Shown: piece after piece, positions 1 to 9,213 of the stretch
How the letters are laid out: each line of letters starts with the position of its first letter
Position numbering within the stretch: position 1 is the stretch's first letter
Origin: Pseudomonas fluorescens
GTDB lineage: Bacteria; Pseudomonadota; Gammaproteobacteria; Pseudomonadales; Pseudomonadaceae
Direction of reading: 5' to 3'
Length of the DNA stretch: 64,000 bases
Assembly (NCBI RefSeq): GCF_000968015.1
Contig: NZ_LACH01000076.1
Span: 22,507 to 86,506 of the forward strand
The notes under the pieces: generated by a model
Databases searched by the model: none
What the model was told of the DNA's origin: nothing
The model's input: only the letters and a program-made list of their open reading frames with translations
Translations under genes and position numbers: made by a program

Positions 1-515
1 ACGCCCGCCGCGGCATCCAGGTCCTTGTCGAAGAACAGGTCGACCGCAGCCGCGGAGGTTTCCGCCCGCGCCAGCTGCGCGTGTTTCAAGGTGCGCGCGA
101 GGAACAGGTCATAAGCCGCGCCCTTGCCGACCGCCAGCCGCAACCCTGGCTGATCGAGATCTTCGACGGCCACAAAGGGCGAATCGGCCGCTACCAAATA
201 GGTGCCTTCAATGATCACGTAGGGCGCACTGAACGCGATCTGTTGCTCGCGCACGGGCTCGATGGCAAGGAATGCGAGGTTCCAGGCCCCCTCCTCCAGC
301 GCGGCAAACACTTTACCGGCGGCATCGAACGTCACCATGTCCAGACGCACGCCAAGCTCTTGCGCCAGTGCCTTGGCCAATGCGACGGAGACGCCTTGTG
401 GCGATCCATCCTGGCCCTGCTGAGCCAGTACCGGATTGCCGAAATTGATCGCGGCGCGAAGGACGCCTTGCGGGGCGAGATCTTCAAGAACTGCGGGGGT
501 GATAGCACTCATCAT
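1..515 (-). CDS. Transporter substrate-binding protein (SBP_bac_3 type), 3' end outside window
   Basis: Reading leftward from tandem ATG codons at 515 and 512, the frame stays open to the window edge, giving about 171 residues. The protein has the lobe-I pattern of family-3 solute-binding proteins: LRAAINFGNPVLA near the N-terminus, SVALAKALAQELGV, then a stretch ending FSAPYVIIEGTYLV. No signal peptide is visible, so it may be a cytosolic or enzyme-like member rather than a periplasmic receptor. The start overlaps the stop of the MFS gene (ATGA), which suggests translational coupling as the last gene of the leftward cluster. The ligand cannot be read from the sequence. Confidence 0.8.
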   Translation of the reverse strand, partial: MMSAITPAVLEDLAPQGVLRAAINFGNPVLAQQGQDGSPQGVSVALAKALAQELGVRLDMVTFDAAGKVFAALEEGAWNLAFLAIEPVREQQIAFSAPYVIIEGTYLVAADSPFVAVEDLDQPGLRLAVGKGAAYDLFLARTLKHAQLARAETSAAAVDLFFDKDLDAAAG

Positions 516-1834
516 TTGCTCCAGGTAGCGGCGGGTACAGTTTCCGGGGCTTCTCTGTTGAGCACCCGCATGAACAGCGTCATCAAAAAGCCCACCAGCA
601 ACAGCGCACTGAGAAACAGCAAGCCATTGGCAGCGCTCTGGCTGTTGCCCTTGACCATGCCGATCAGCGAAGGCCCGACAAAGCCACCCAGGTTACCGAT
701 GGAGTTGATGACGGCGATGGACACCGCGGCCGTCGAGCGATTCAGGAACAGCGTCGGCAGTGCCCAGAACGGCGATTTGAAACTGTAGAGCCCGGACAGC
801 GCAATGCAAATCATCGCCATCGCTGCAAACGGATTGGCCAGCACAGCCGCCCCTACCAGCCCCAGTGCAGCAATCAGCAACGGGATCGCCGAGTGCAGCT
901 TGCGCTCGTTGCGCCGGTCAGAACTGCGCGACCAGATAATCATCGCCGCTGTTGCCACGATGTAAGGCAGCATGGCGATCAAGCCGATCTGGGTATGACT
1001 CAGCGACTCGGAGAAGCTCTTGATGATTTGCGGCATCCAGTAGCCGACGCCGAGGCTGCCGCACTGGTACACAAAGTAGATGAACGACAGGTACAGAACC
1101 TTGGGGTTGGTCATCGTCTTGTAGACGCTCAGGCTCTTGACGTTTTTACGGCTCTGACGGTCCCGCTCCAGCTCGGCCAGCAACCATTCCTTTTCTTCAG
1201 GCGTGAGCCATTTGGCCTGTTCGGGCTTGTCAGTCAGGAAGAAGAAACAGGCAATGCCCAGGATGACCGCCGGAATACCTTCCAGAAACAGCATCCAGCG
1301 CCAGCCGCTCCAGTTCATCCAGCCGACGTTGTCCATGATCCAGGTGCTCAGCGGCGCACCGATGATGTAACTCACCGGGATCGCTGCGGTGAACAGTGCG
1401 ACGGTGGTCGCCAGCTCCTTGGAGCGAAACCAGAAGGTCAGGTAGACGATGATTCCGGGAAAGAAACCGGCCTCGGCCACGCCAAGGAAAAACCGCAGGA
1501 TGTAAAGCTGATTGGCGGTCTGGGCGAACGCGGTCATGGCGGCGATGCAGCCCCAGGTCACGAGGATGCGGGCGATCCAGACCCTGGCGCCGAATTTGTT
1601 CAGCATGACGTTGCTGGGCACTTCAAACAGGAAATAGCCGATGAAGAAAATCCCCGAAATGAACCCGAAGGCCTCGCTGGACAGCGCGAGCTCCTTGTTC
1701 ATTTGCAGCGCGGCATAGCCGATGTTGGCGCGGTCCAGATAAGACACGATGTACAGCAGAAACACGAAAGGAATGATGCGTAGCGTGACCTTGCGGACAA
1801 TCGCGGTTTCGTCGAGCGTCTTATTGTTGTTCAT
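512..1834 (-). CDS. MFS transporter, anion:cation symporter (ACS) family
   Basis: A 440-residue protein with about 12 hydrophobic segments. The N-terminal SYLDRANIGYAALQM is the characteristic TM1-2 loop of the ACS family (phthalate, tartrate, tricarballylate and hexuronate permeases), and the length is normal for that family. It lies downstream of the lactonase and aconitase genes on the same strand and overlaps the next gene by 4 bp. From that context it most likely imports an organic acid processed by those enzymes. The substrate is an inference; the family assignment is strong. Confidence 0.9.
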   Translation of the reverse strand: MNNNKTLDETAIVRKVTLRIIPFVFLLYIVSYLDRANIGYAALQMNKELALSSEAFGFISGIFFIGYFLFEVPSNVMLNKFGARVWIARILVTWGCIAAMTAFAQTANQLYILRFFLGVAEAGFFPGIIVYLTFWFRSKELATTVALFTAAIPVSYIIGAPLSTWIMDNVGWMNWSGWRWMLFLEGIPAVILGIACFFFLTDKPEQAKWLTPEEKEWLLAELERDRQSRKNVKSLSVYKTMTNPKVLYLSFIYFVYQCGSLGVGYWMPQIIKSFSESLSHTQIGLIAMLPYIVATAAMIIWSRSSDRRNERKLHSAIPLLIAALGLVGAAVLANPFAAMAMICIALSGLYSFKSPFWALPTLFLNRSTAAVSIAVINSIGNLGGFVGPSLIGMVKGNSQSAANGLLFLSALLLVGFLMTLFMRVLNREAPETVPAATWSK

Positions 1835-1947
1835 GGCGACCTCACTGCAAACAGGTGTGCAACTAATGAAAGTCAGTTAATTCGTAACGCGATCCGTAGC
1901 AGCTGAAAATCACTTAACTGACTGGTATGTATAGTTTTAATAAATGC

Positions 1948-3189
1948 TCAGGCAGAAAAAACCATGCACACCGGGCTTCCGGTCGAAACCGAAAACCCTG
2001 TCTTGCTCAGCCCGCCCTTTTTCGGATCTACGGCCATGGAGATGATGGTGTCGCTGTCTTCGTTGAGCGCGAAGAGGAAACGTTCATTGGGGGTCAACGT
2101 AAAGAAGCGCGGCGTTTTGCCGTCAGTCGGCATGAACTCGACCGGGCTCAACAACCCTGTTTTCTGATCGATGGCAAACGCGGCCACGCTGTCATAACCC
2201 CGGTTGGAGGCGTAGACAAAACGCCCACTGCGATCGACCTCGATTTCAGAGGCGCGGCTGTTGCCGGTGAACGTCGACGGCAGCGATGTGACCACCTGCA
2301 GCGGTTTCAACGAGCCATCCTGCGGGTTGAATCGATAGGTCGTCACCGTCGAATCCAGCTCGTTGACGACATAGGCAAACGACGCAGTGGGATGCAGGGC
2401 CAGGTGCCGGGGGCCGGCCCCTTCTCGCGTGGTCACGAAAGGTTGATCGGCGGGTACGAGTTTGCCGTTGTCGAAATGGAAACTGAAAATCCGGTCCAGG
2501 CCTTTGTCCGGCACCAACACAAAACTGCCGGTGTGATCGAACGGGTTGAAATGCGGTTTTGAGAACGGTTGCTCGACCCGGTGCGGGCCCATCGGGCCTT
2601 CCAGTTTCAGCAGCTGATTGAGCGTACCGAGCGAGCCATCCTCGGCCACATTCATCACCGCCAGGGAACCGGCGATGTGGTTTGAAACCACCAGGAAACG
2701 TTCAGTCGGGTCCAGTGCCAGATGCACCGGGTTCTTGCCTTCACAGCTTTGCTGATTGATGAAGGTCAGTTTGCCGGTGGCCTTGTCGATACTGAAAGCG
2801 CTGACGTCACTCTTGTCACCGTGCACGGTGTACAGCCGGTCGCAGGCGCGGTTGAGCGCAAGGAACGATGGATTCACCAGGTCCTTGACCACCTGAACCA
2901 GGGTCAATGTGCCCTTCTCCTGATCCACTTCGTAGACGCTGATGCCCTCACCTCGGGCGTTTCGCTCCTTGGTCGTGCGCGATCCGACATAGGCGTACAT
3001 AGGGGTTGTTCTCCGACTTACAGATGACTTTTTATTTGAAGCGTCAGCGTGAGCGAAGCTGACGGGCAACAGCGACGCCAGCATGGAAGCTCCGGCGATT
3101 GCGCCCATTTGTATAAGTAACGTGCGGCGTGTTGCGCCGGTGAACTTGTCAGGTACGGGGGTGCCCGCGTCTTTATCGTCGCCTTGCAT
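1948..3189 (-). CDS. Lactonase family protein (YbhE/Pgl-type 7-bladed beta-propeller), Tat-exported
   Basis: A 413-residue protein. The N-terminus has a twin-arginine signal (ATRRTLLIQMGAIAGASMLA, then an AHA-DA cleavage-like site), so it should be exported folded to the periplasm. The mature part shows repeated blade motifs typical of the YbhE/6-phosphogluconolactonase family: YAYVGSRTT, HLALDPTERFLVVSNH, GPRHLALHPTASFAYVVNE, SEIEVDRSGRFVYASNRG and a final FFTLTPNERFLFALNED. Cytosolic Pgl has no Tat signal, so a sugar-phosphate substrate is unlikely; an extracellular lactone is more plausible. It lies 65 bp downstream of the aconitase and 113 bp upstream of the MFS gene, probably in one operon. 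Confidence 0.87.
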   Translation of the reverse strand: MQGDDKDAGTPVPDKFTGATRRTLLIQMGAIAGASMLASLLPVSFAHADASNKKSSVSRRTTPMYAYVGSRTTKERNARGEGISVYEVDQEKGTLTLVQVVKDLVNPSFLALNRACDRLYTVHGDKSDVSAFSIDKATGKLTFINQQSCEGKNPVHLALDPTERFLVVSNHIAGSLAVMNVAEDGSLGTLNQLLKLEGPMGPHRVEQPFSKPHFNPFDHTGSFVLVPDKGLDRIFSFHFDNGKLVPADQPFVTTREGAGPRHLALHPTASFAYVVNELDSTVTTYRFNPQDGSLKPLQVVTSLPSTFTGNSRASEIEVDRSGRFVYASNRGYDSVAAFAIDQKTGLLSPVEFMPTDGKTPRFFTLTPNERFLFALNEDSDTIISMAVDPKKGGLSKTGFSVSTGSPVCMVFSA

Positions 3190-3254
3190 AGTGGCTGTTC
3201 CTTATTATTGTTAAAAGCAAATACCAGGCCTCGGGATCAAGCCCGGCGGTCGAG

Positions 3255-5966
3255 TCAGTGGCGCGTTCGCTTCACCACTTTGCGGATCACAAAGGGCAGA
3301 ACCCCGCCGTTGATGAGGTAGCGGATCTCCTGCAACGAGTCGATGCGCACGGCCAGCTCGACCTGTTGTGGTTCGCCACTGGCGCGGTAAATGACCAGGG
3401 TCACGGCGTTGTCGCCGACGTTCAGTTCATCCAGCCCGAGGAAATCGAAGTGCTCGTTGCCCTGCAAATCCAGGTCATCGACGGTGTGCCCCGGTTTGAA
3501 CTGCAACGGAATGACGCCCATGCCGATCAGGTTGCTGCGGTGAATCCGCTCGATGCTGCGGGCCACCACGGCTTTCACGCCCAGCAGCGCCTGCGCCTTG
3601 GCGGCCCAGTCACGACTTGAACCGGCGCCGTAGTTGATACCGGCGAACATCACCATCGGCAGCTGTTGTTCGGCGTAGCTTTTGGCGGCCATAAACAACG
3701 GCAGGCACTCGCTGTGATCCGCGTTCCACGCCCAGGCGCCAAGCCCCGGCTGGTTGTCGCCCAGCAGCAGGTTTTTCACCGAAGGGTTGGTGAACGCGCC
3801 GCGCACCATGACTTCATGGTTACTGCGACGCGTCGAGTATTGGTTGAGATCCCGTGGATCCTCGCCGCGCTCCAACAACCATTGGCCGGCCAGGCTGTTG
3901 GCGGGAATAGCGCCTGCAGGAGAAATATGGTCGGTCGTGACGTTGTCACCCAACACCATCAACACCCGCGCGCCGTTGATGGCCTGGCTGGTTTTCGGCT
4001 CGGCCTGGATATCCGCCAGGTATTGAGGGCGGCGCAAGTACGTCGACTGCGGGCTCCACGGAAACTGCACGCTGCCCTCGGCGGACAAGGCTTGCCAGTG
4101 ATGGGTGCCGTCCCAGACCGTGGCCAGACGCTGCTGAAAAAACGCCGGCTTCACCACCTCCATCACTTGAGTCGCGACATCAGCATCGGTCGGCATCAGA
4201 TCGCGCAGGTACACCGGTTTTCCGTCGCGGGTGTGCCCCAACGGTTGTGCATCCAGGTTGATATCGATCGTCCCGGCGATGGCATACGCCACACACAACG
4301 CCGGAGATGCCAGGTAACCGGCTGGGACTTTGGGGTTTACCCGACCCTCGAAATTGCGATTACCGGACAACACCACGACGCCTTTGAGCCCTTGATCGGC
4401 GAACACTTCGACGTGCTCCTCAAGCGTCCCCGAGTTACCGATGCAGGTCATGCAGCCGAACCCGGCGAGGTCAAAACCCAGCGCCGAAAAGTCCTCGAGC
4501 AAGTCGGCCTCCTTCAGGTAATCCGCCACCACTTGTGAGCCTGGCGACAGCGACGTCTTTACCCAGGGCTTGCGCGTCAGCCCGAGCTTGCGGGCATTGC
4601 GGGCGAGCAGTCCGGCCTGAATCATCTGCGACGGATTGGCGGTGTTGGTGCAACTGGTGATGGCCGCCATGACCACCGCACCATGAGTGATTGGCTCGTG
4701 AAATGATGGCTCGAAAAAACGTTGCTCGGCAGGCCCGGCAATCAGGTTGGCACCGCCCATCACCTCATTACGAAACGATGCTGCCGCGTCGGACAGCTTC
4801 TGCCGCTGATGAGGCTGATGCGGGCCGGCGACGCTCGGTTCGATGCTCGCCAGATCCAGCTCGATCAGTTCATCGAAGTGCGGTTCTTGCAGGTCATCCC
4901 GGCGCCACAACGGCTGGGCGTTCATATAGCTGAGCACTTTCTCGCACAGTTCGGGCGAGCGCCCTGTCAACTCAAGGTACGACAAGGTTTCCTGGTCGAA
5001 CGGGAAGAACACCACCGTCGCACCGTACTCGGGCGCCATGTTGGAGACTGTCCCGCGAGCCGCCCAACTCAGGGTGCAAAGACCCGGGCCGGTAAACTCG
5101 ACGAACTTGCCCACCACCGAACGCTTGCGCAGGATTTCGGCCACGTGCAGCGACAGATCGGTGGCGGTGACACCGGGGCGCAGGCGGTTGGTCACCCGAA
5201 TGCCGATCACGCTCGGAAAACTGATCGGCACCGGTTCGCCGACCATCGCCGCCTGCCCTTCCAGCCCGCCGACGCCCCAACCCAGCACACCTATCGCGTT
5301 GATCATCGGGGTATGGCTGTCCGTGGCAACCATGTCATCCGGGTGCAGCAGACGCTGGCCATCCTCGGTTCTGCTTTCCCAGACCACCTGCGCCAGCGCC
5401 TCCATGTTCATCTGATGGATGATGCCGGTGCCCGGCGGAATCACGCCGAAGTTGTCGAGACTCTTCTGTGCCCACTTGATAAACCGATAGCGCTCGCTAT
5501 TACGGCGAAAGTCGATGTCCAGATTCTTTTCCACGGCATCGGCTTCGGCATAACGCTCGACAATCACCGAGTGGTCGATGGTCAGCACCGCCGGAATCAG
5601 CGGATTCATCGCGCTCGGATCACCCCCCAACTCCGCCACCACATCACGCATGCCGGCGAAATCCGCCAGCGCCGGCAAGCAAGTGGTGTCGTGGAACATC
5701 AGGCGATTGGGCTGAAACGGCACTTCGCAATCAGGCCCTTGGCCAACGGCGCGGGCGAGGACCGAGGGCAACGCCTCTGGTGAACAACGAGCGACGTTCT
5801 CCAGCAAAATGCGAATTGAATACGGAAGCTTCGCGACCTGGGCGGGCGAAAGCATCTTGTGCAGATCGACGTAAACGAATGACTCGCGGTCGATGACCAG
5901 ATCAGAGAGAAGGTCGTGTGCAGGCTCGTTCATGCTCGTATCGCTCGGCTTTATTATCGTTGTCAC
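3255..5966 (-). CDS. acnA: Aconitate hydratase, AcnA type (probable specialised paralogue)
   Basis: A 903-residue aconitase of the AcnA/IRP1 class. The three 4Fe-4S ligands are visible: Cys439 in AAITSCTNTANP and Cys505/Cys508 in GFGCMTCIGNSG. Other signatures are DHSVIVERY (131-139), PPGTGIIHQMNMEAL (177-191), VATDSHTPMINAIGVLGWGV (213-232), and the swivel domain with FAGINYGAGSSRDWAAK and SIERIHRSNLIGMGVIPLQF. It should interconvert citrate and isocitrate or related tricarboxylates in the cytosol. Its neighbours (Tat lactonase, ACS permease, binding protein, LysR) suggest a dedicated catabolic role rather than the housekeeping TCA enzyme. An in-frame ATG at 5933 is an alternative start. Confidence 0.9.
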   Translation of the reverse strand: MTTIIKPSDTSMNEPAHDLLSDLVIDRESFVYVDLHKMLSPAQVAKLPYSIRILLENVARCSPEALPSVLARAVGQGPDCEVPFQPNRLMFHDTTCLPALADFAGMRDVVAELGGDPSAMNPLIPAVLTIDHSVIVERYAEADAVEKNLDIDFRRNSERYRFIKWAQKSLDNFGVIPPGTGIIHQMNMEALAQVVWESRTEDGQRLLHPDDMVATDSHTPMINAIGVLGWGVGGLEGQAAMVGEPVPISFPSVIGIRVTNRLRPGVTATDLSLHVAEILRKRSVVGKFVEFTGPGLCTLSWAARGTVSNMAPEYGATVVFFPFDQETLSYLELTGRSPELCEKVLSYMNAQPLWRRDDLQEPHFDELIELDLASIEPSVAGPHQPHQRQKLSDAAASFRNEVMGGANLIAGPAEQRFFEPSFHEPITHGAVVMAAITSCTNTANPSQMIQAGLLARNARKLGLTRKPWVKTSLSPGSQVVADYLKEADLLEDFSALGFDLAGFGCMTCIGNSGTLEEHVEVFADQGLKGVVVLSGNRNFEGRVNPKVPAGYLASPALCVAYAIAGTIDINLDAQPLGHTRDGKPVYLRDLMPTDADVATQVMEVVKPAFFQQRLATVWDGTHHWQALSAEGSVQFPWSPQSTYLRRPQYLADIQAEPKTSQAINGARVLMVLGDNVTTDHISPAGAIPANSLAGQWLLERGEDPRDLNQYSTRRSNHEVMVRGAFTNPSVKNLLLGDNQPGLGAWAWNADHSECLPLFMAAKSYAEQQLPMVMFAGINYGAGSSRDWAAKAQALLGVKAVVARSIERIHRSNLIGMGVIPLQFKPGHTVDDLDLQGNEHFDFLGLDELNVGDNAVTLVIYRASGEPQQVELAVRIDSLQEIRYLINGGVLPFVIRKVVKRTRH

Positions 5967-6090
5967 GGGGGTCGGACTGGCCGAACTCCACCGCTGATAA
6001 GCCGATACTAGGAGCAGTCGAAGCAGATGAAAATTGATGGTTTACCACGGCAGCGTTCTCCATCGGAGAACGCTCGAAGGCGCAGTTCCT

Positions 6091-6700
6091 GTGGGAGCGA
6101 GCCTGCTCGCGATGGCAGCACAGTCAACATAAACGCCAACTGAACCACCGCTATCGCGAGCAAGCTCGCTCCCACCTTTTGCTCCCGGGTGTTCACCAGA
6201 ACCGTGTTCACCACCGAACCCTGTGGGAGCGAGCTTGCTCGCGAAGACGGCAGCACAGTCAACATCAATGCCGGCTGAACCACCGCTTTCGCGAGCAAGC
6301 TCGCTCCCACATTTTGCCCTCGGCCGGTCACAAGGGCTGCGTTCACCACAACCCCCTGTGGGAGCGAGCTTGCTCGCGATGACGGCAGCACAGTCAACAT
6401 CAATGGCAGTTGAACCACCGCTTTCGCGAGCAAGCTCGCTCCCACCTTTTGCTCCCGGGTGTTCACCAGAACCGTGTTCACCACCGAACCCTGTGGGAGC
6501 GAGCTTGCTCGCGATGACGGCCGCACAGTCAATATCAATGCCAGCTGAACCACCGCTATCGCGAGCAAGCTCGCTCCCACATTTTGCCCTCGGCCGGTCA
6601 CAAGGGCTGCGTTCACCACAACCCCCTGTGGGAGCGAGCTTGCTCGCGATGACGGCAGCACAGTCAACATCAATACCAGCTGAACCACCGCTATCGGGGG
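6091..6700. repeat. REP/BIME array with alternating spacers (five palindromic units)
   Basis: Five copies of a long imperfect palindrome begin with GTGGGAGCGAGC(T/C)TGCTCGCGA at 6091, 6223, 6358, 6493 and 6628, and end with the inverted arm GCGAGCAAGCTCGCTCCCAC at 6175, 6310, 6445 and 6580. The fifth has lost its right arm and stops near 6695. Each unit carries an inner core around GGCAGCACAGTCAACATCAA. Two different 45-bp spacers alternate: type A (GCTCCCGGGTGTTCACCAGA...) after units 1 and 3, type B (GCCCTCGGCCGGTCACAAGG...) after units 2 and 4. The array therefore grew as a dimer of about 270 bp. It separates the aconitase from its LysR gene. Confidence 0.93.
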
Positions 6701-6707
6701 ATTTGTA

Positions 6708-7598
6708 TTACTCCGACGGCAATTTCAGGTGATCGATCAGGGTCTTCAAAGTCGGGGATGCTGCATCGTATTTTTTGAAAGTCAGCAACAAGGACCTCTG
6801 CGCCCAGGGCTCATCGAGGGTCACCGCTTTCAACTTATGGCTGCGCAGGTACTGATTGATGACGCTGCGCGGAAGCACCGCCACGCCCAGACCGGACGAC
6901 ACCATCCGGCACATGCAATCGAAACTGCTGATGCGAATCCTCAATTTGAGGGCCATGCCCAGTTTTTCCGCTTCGCTGGTCAGCAACGTGTGCATCGAGC
7001 TTTCCAGGTGCGGCCCGACAAATTCATGCTCCAGCACCTCTTTAAAGCGAACCGATTTTCGCGACGCCAACGCATGATCGGCCGGCACGACAAGGGTCAG
7101 CTCGTCATTGCGATAAGGCAGCGTTTCCAGACCTTGAGCGGCGGTCTGTACGGCAATAATGCCCAGATCGGCACGGCCGTCCGCCACCGCGCGAATCACC
7201 GCAGAGCCAACCCGCTCCTCGATATCGAATTTGATCAGCGGATAGAGCGCGACAAAACCCGCCACGTCATCCGGCAGAAACTGCGACAGCGCCGAAGTAA
7301 TCGCATGAATACGCACATGCCCCTTGATCCCGGTGGCGTAGTCACCCAATTCGTTGTCGAGCTGTTCGAGGGTCTGCTTCAACTGCCGCGCATAAAACAG
7401 CATCGACTGCCCGGCCGGTGTCAGCTCTACACCCCGAGCATTGCGAATCAACAGCGGTGCGCCGACCTGGGATTCCAGCTCGGTAATCCGCTTACTGATC
7501 GCCGACACCGCCAGGTGCTTGATCCGGGCCGCGCGGGTCAGGTTGCGCTCCTGCGCCACAGTGATGAAAAGATCCAGGCTCGTGAGGTCGTATCGCAA
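6708..7598 (-). CDS. LysR-family transcriptional regulator
   Basis: A 296-residue LysR protein. The N-terminal winged helix covers about residues 5-64 (LDLFITVAQERNLTRAARIKHLAVSAISKRITELE), followed by the inducer-binding domain with HVRIHAITSALSQFLPDDVA and GRADLGIIAVQ. Family members often control an adjacent catabolic operon. Here the aconitase-lactonase-MFS cluster lies downstream on the same strand, separated by the REP array, and is the likely target. The protein ends in the last truncated REP unit, so its C-terminus abuts the repeat. Confidence 0.9.
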   Translation of the reverse strand: MRYDLTSLDLFITVAQERNLTRAARIKHLAVSAISKRITELESQVGAPLLIRNARGVELTPAGQSMLFYARQLKQTLEQLDNELGDYATGIKGHVRIHAITSALSQFLPDDVAGFVALYPLIKFDIEERVGSAVIRAVADGRADLGIIAVQTAAQGLETLPYRNDELTLVVPADHALASRKSVRFKEVLEHEFVGPHLESSMHTLLTSEAEKLGMALKLRIRISSFDCMCRMVSSGLGVAVLPRSVINQYLRSHKLKAVTLDEPWAQRSLLLTFKKYDAASPTLKTLIDHLKLPSE

Positions 7599-7675
7599 TG
7601 GAAGAATCCTTGACTCGAGAACGCTGAGTGAAGCACGCCGGGCAACGCGTTATCCAGTGAGGGCTCTGAACTTTG

Positions 7676-8371
7676 TCACTGATCACCGATACGCTGCTGC
7701 GCGGAACTGGACTCTCGCTGCCACGCCCGCTGCAACAGCTTGATGACCTCGGCATCCGAGGTCTGGGTAAAGTCCATGTACCAACGGCTGATCGACATCA
7801 TCCAGTCGGGAAGGATCGGGCATATCAGCTCATCCACCTCGCTGCGCAGCGCCTCCGCCGTCTCAATCGGCGCCACCGGCACGGCGACGACAATGCGTGA
7901 CGGCGCGTGCACACGCACTGCGTGGATCGCCGCCATCATCGAGGCGCCTGTCGCCAGGCCGTCGTCGATCAGGATCACTACCTGATCCTTGAGTTGCACA
8001 GGCGCGCGCGTTCCCCGGTAAACCTGCTCGCGGCGTAGCAGCTCCCGGGTTTCCCGTGCGACGACGTCATCGAACGTGGCCGGGGCAATCGGGTGAACCC
8101 GCAGCGCCTGTTCATTGAGGATTTGGATGCCGCCGCTGGCGATGGCGCCCATGGCAAATTCTTGATGAGACGGAACACCCAGCTTGCGCACCAGCATCAG
8201 GTCCAGACGAACGTCCAGTGCCGCGGCCACTTCATAGGCGACCGGCACACCGCCACGGGGCAAGGCGAGGATGATGACATCGGGTCGATGCGCGTATTCG
8301 AGTAACGGCTCCACCAGGCGTCGACCGGCAGCGGCCCGGTCCTGCAGGAGGGTGGGCGATGAGGGACTCAT
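7676..8371 (-). CDS. Phosphoribosyltransferase-domain protein
   Basis: A 231-residue protein of the type I PRTase fold. An N-terminal RAAAGRRLVEPLLEY precedes ILALPRGGVPVAYEVAAAL, and the PRPP-binding loop is clear as VVILIDDGLATGASMMAAI (about 117-135). Members of this group are often annotated as predicted phosphoribosyltransferases, and their substrate is unknown. A strong ribosome-binding site (GAGGAGG, 7 nt spacing) supports the ATG at 8371. It stands alone between a LysR gene and a membrane-protein gene, so context does not reveal its role. Confidence 0.85.
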   Translation of the reverse strand: MSPSSPTLLQDRAAAGRRLVEPLLEYAHRPDVIILALPRGGVPVAYEVAAALDVRLDLMLVRKLGVPSHQEFAMGAIASGGIQILNEQALRVHPIAPATFDDVVARETRELLRREQVYRGTRAPVQLKDQVVILIDDGLATGASMMAAIHAVRVHAPSRIVVAVPVAPIETAEALRSEVDELICPILPDWMMSISRWYMDFTQTSDAEVIKLLQRAWQRESSSAQQRIGDQ

Positions 8372-8496
8372 TTGAAAACCTCCTCAGGCGATCACGCCTG
8401 TCGGTTTCGGCATCACACGGTCTCTCAGGATTGTCGGTCTGACGGTGGCTGACATCAAGCACATGCACGACGCACGTGCCTGTCCTTAAAATACAA

Positions 8497-8523
8497 AACG
8501 CCCGATGCGGTGCACCGGGCGTT
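8497..8523 (-). terminator. Rho-independent terminator of the 8566-9213 gene
   Basis: The inverted repeat AACGCCCG / CGGGCGTT (8497-8504 with 8516-8523) lies 43 bp after the stop of the leftward membrane-protein gene. On the minus strand it is followed by a T-rich tract (TTGTATTTT). Confidence 0.75.
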
Positions 8524-8565
8524 AGGGTGAATCAGGTGTAAACCTGTTTCAGGACTAGGCAAGGC

Positions 8566-9213
8566 CTAACATGCGCTCGCTACTGTCCGTGGAGAAATAA
8601 CGACGGAGTCTTGTAGTTTCAAACGCTGAGTCAACACCAGCATCGTCAGGAAACCCAGTGCAATCAGTACCGGATACGCCATCAACAGTTCGGAAAGGGA
8701 GTATTTCCAGGCCAACGGACGCCCGACGCCCAGCATGGCCGCATACATCCAGGACACAGCCGACAGCGAGCCGCAAAACAGCGCCAGCATCCGTGCGCTG
8801 AAGCCAAGTTTGAGCAAAGAACCGGCCTTTTGCAGCGCGGGCAATACCAGGCGATGCAACAAGATGCCGTTGTAACTCAGCAACACGACAATAATCACTT
8901 TGGCGTGAAGCTTTGGATTCATAAAGTAATCCATACCTTTTTCCAGGTAATCGATACCGATGATCGCGGCACCCGTCACCCACAACGCTATCAATGCAGC
9001 GATGACAGACTTCTGAAGACTTTCCATGTGAGCATTATCATGCTCAGTGAATGTCTTCCGTTTCAACAAGTCTCTAACCATCGCAATATCACTGGTCAAT
9101 ACCAAACCAATGGCCACACAACACGATACCAAATGAACGTAAATAACGCCCAACCGTAAAAATTCCATGCACTCTTTATTTTCGAGCAGGCTCATAATTG
9201 TATTTATCGCCAC
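8566..9213 (-). CDS. Conserved inner-membrane protein of unknown function
   Basis: A 215-residue protein with about five hydrophobic segments: LGVIYVHLVSCCVAIGLVLT, SVIAALIALWVTGAAIIGI, VIIVVLLSYNGILLHRLVL, MLALFCGSLSAVSWMYAAML and LMAYPVLIALGFLTMLVL. The start is probably GTG at 9213, preceded by GGAG with good spacing. Conserved polar residues within the membrane segments (YVHLVSCC, KLHAKVIIV, YNGILLHRLV) could bind a metal or haem, but nothing specific can be claimed. It is monocistronic, with a terminator downstream. Confidence 0.7.
   Translation of the reverse strand: MAINTIMSLLENKECMEFLRLGVIYVHLVSCCVAIGLVLTSDIAMVRDLLKRKTFTEHDNAHMESLQKSVIAALIALWVTGAAIIGIDYLEKGMDYFMNPKLHAKVIIVVLLSYNGILLHRLVLPALQKAGSLLKLGFSARMLALFCGSLSAVSWMYAAMLGVGRPLAWKYSLSELLMAYPVLIALGFLTMLVLTQRLKLQDSVVISPRTVASAC

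Noticed and set aside
3258..5783. Long plus-strand frames opposite the aconitase
   Set aside because: The aconitase has all cluster ligands and family motifs; these frames are rich in His, Arg and Gln without motifs.
6091..6700. Regularly spaced repeats that might look like a CRISPR array
   Set aside because: The repeats are long palindromes of about 85 bp, spacers are of just two types that alternate, and no cas genes are present.
6008..6732. Open frames of 226 and 169 codons on both strands across the REP array
   Set aside because: They consist of translated palindromes and spacers (repeated ASLLA-type strings), so they are products of the repeat, not genes.
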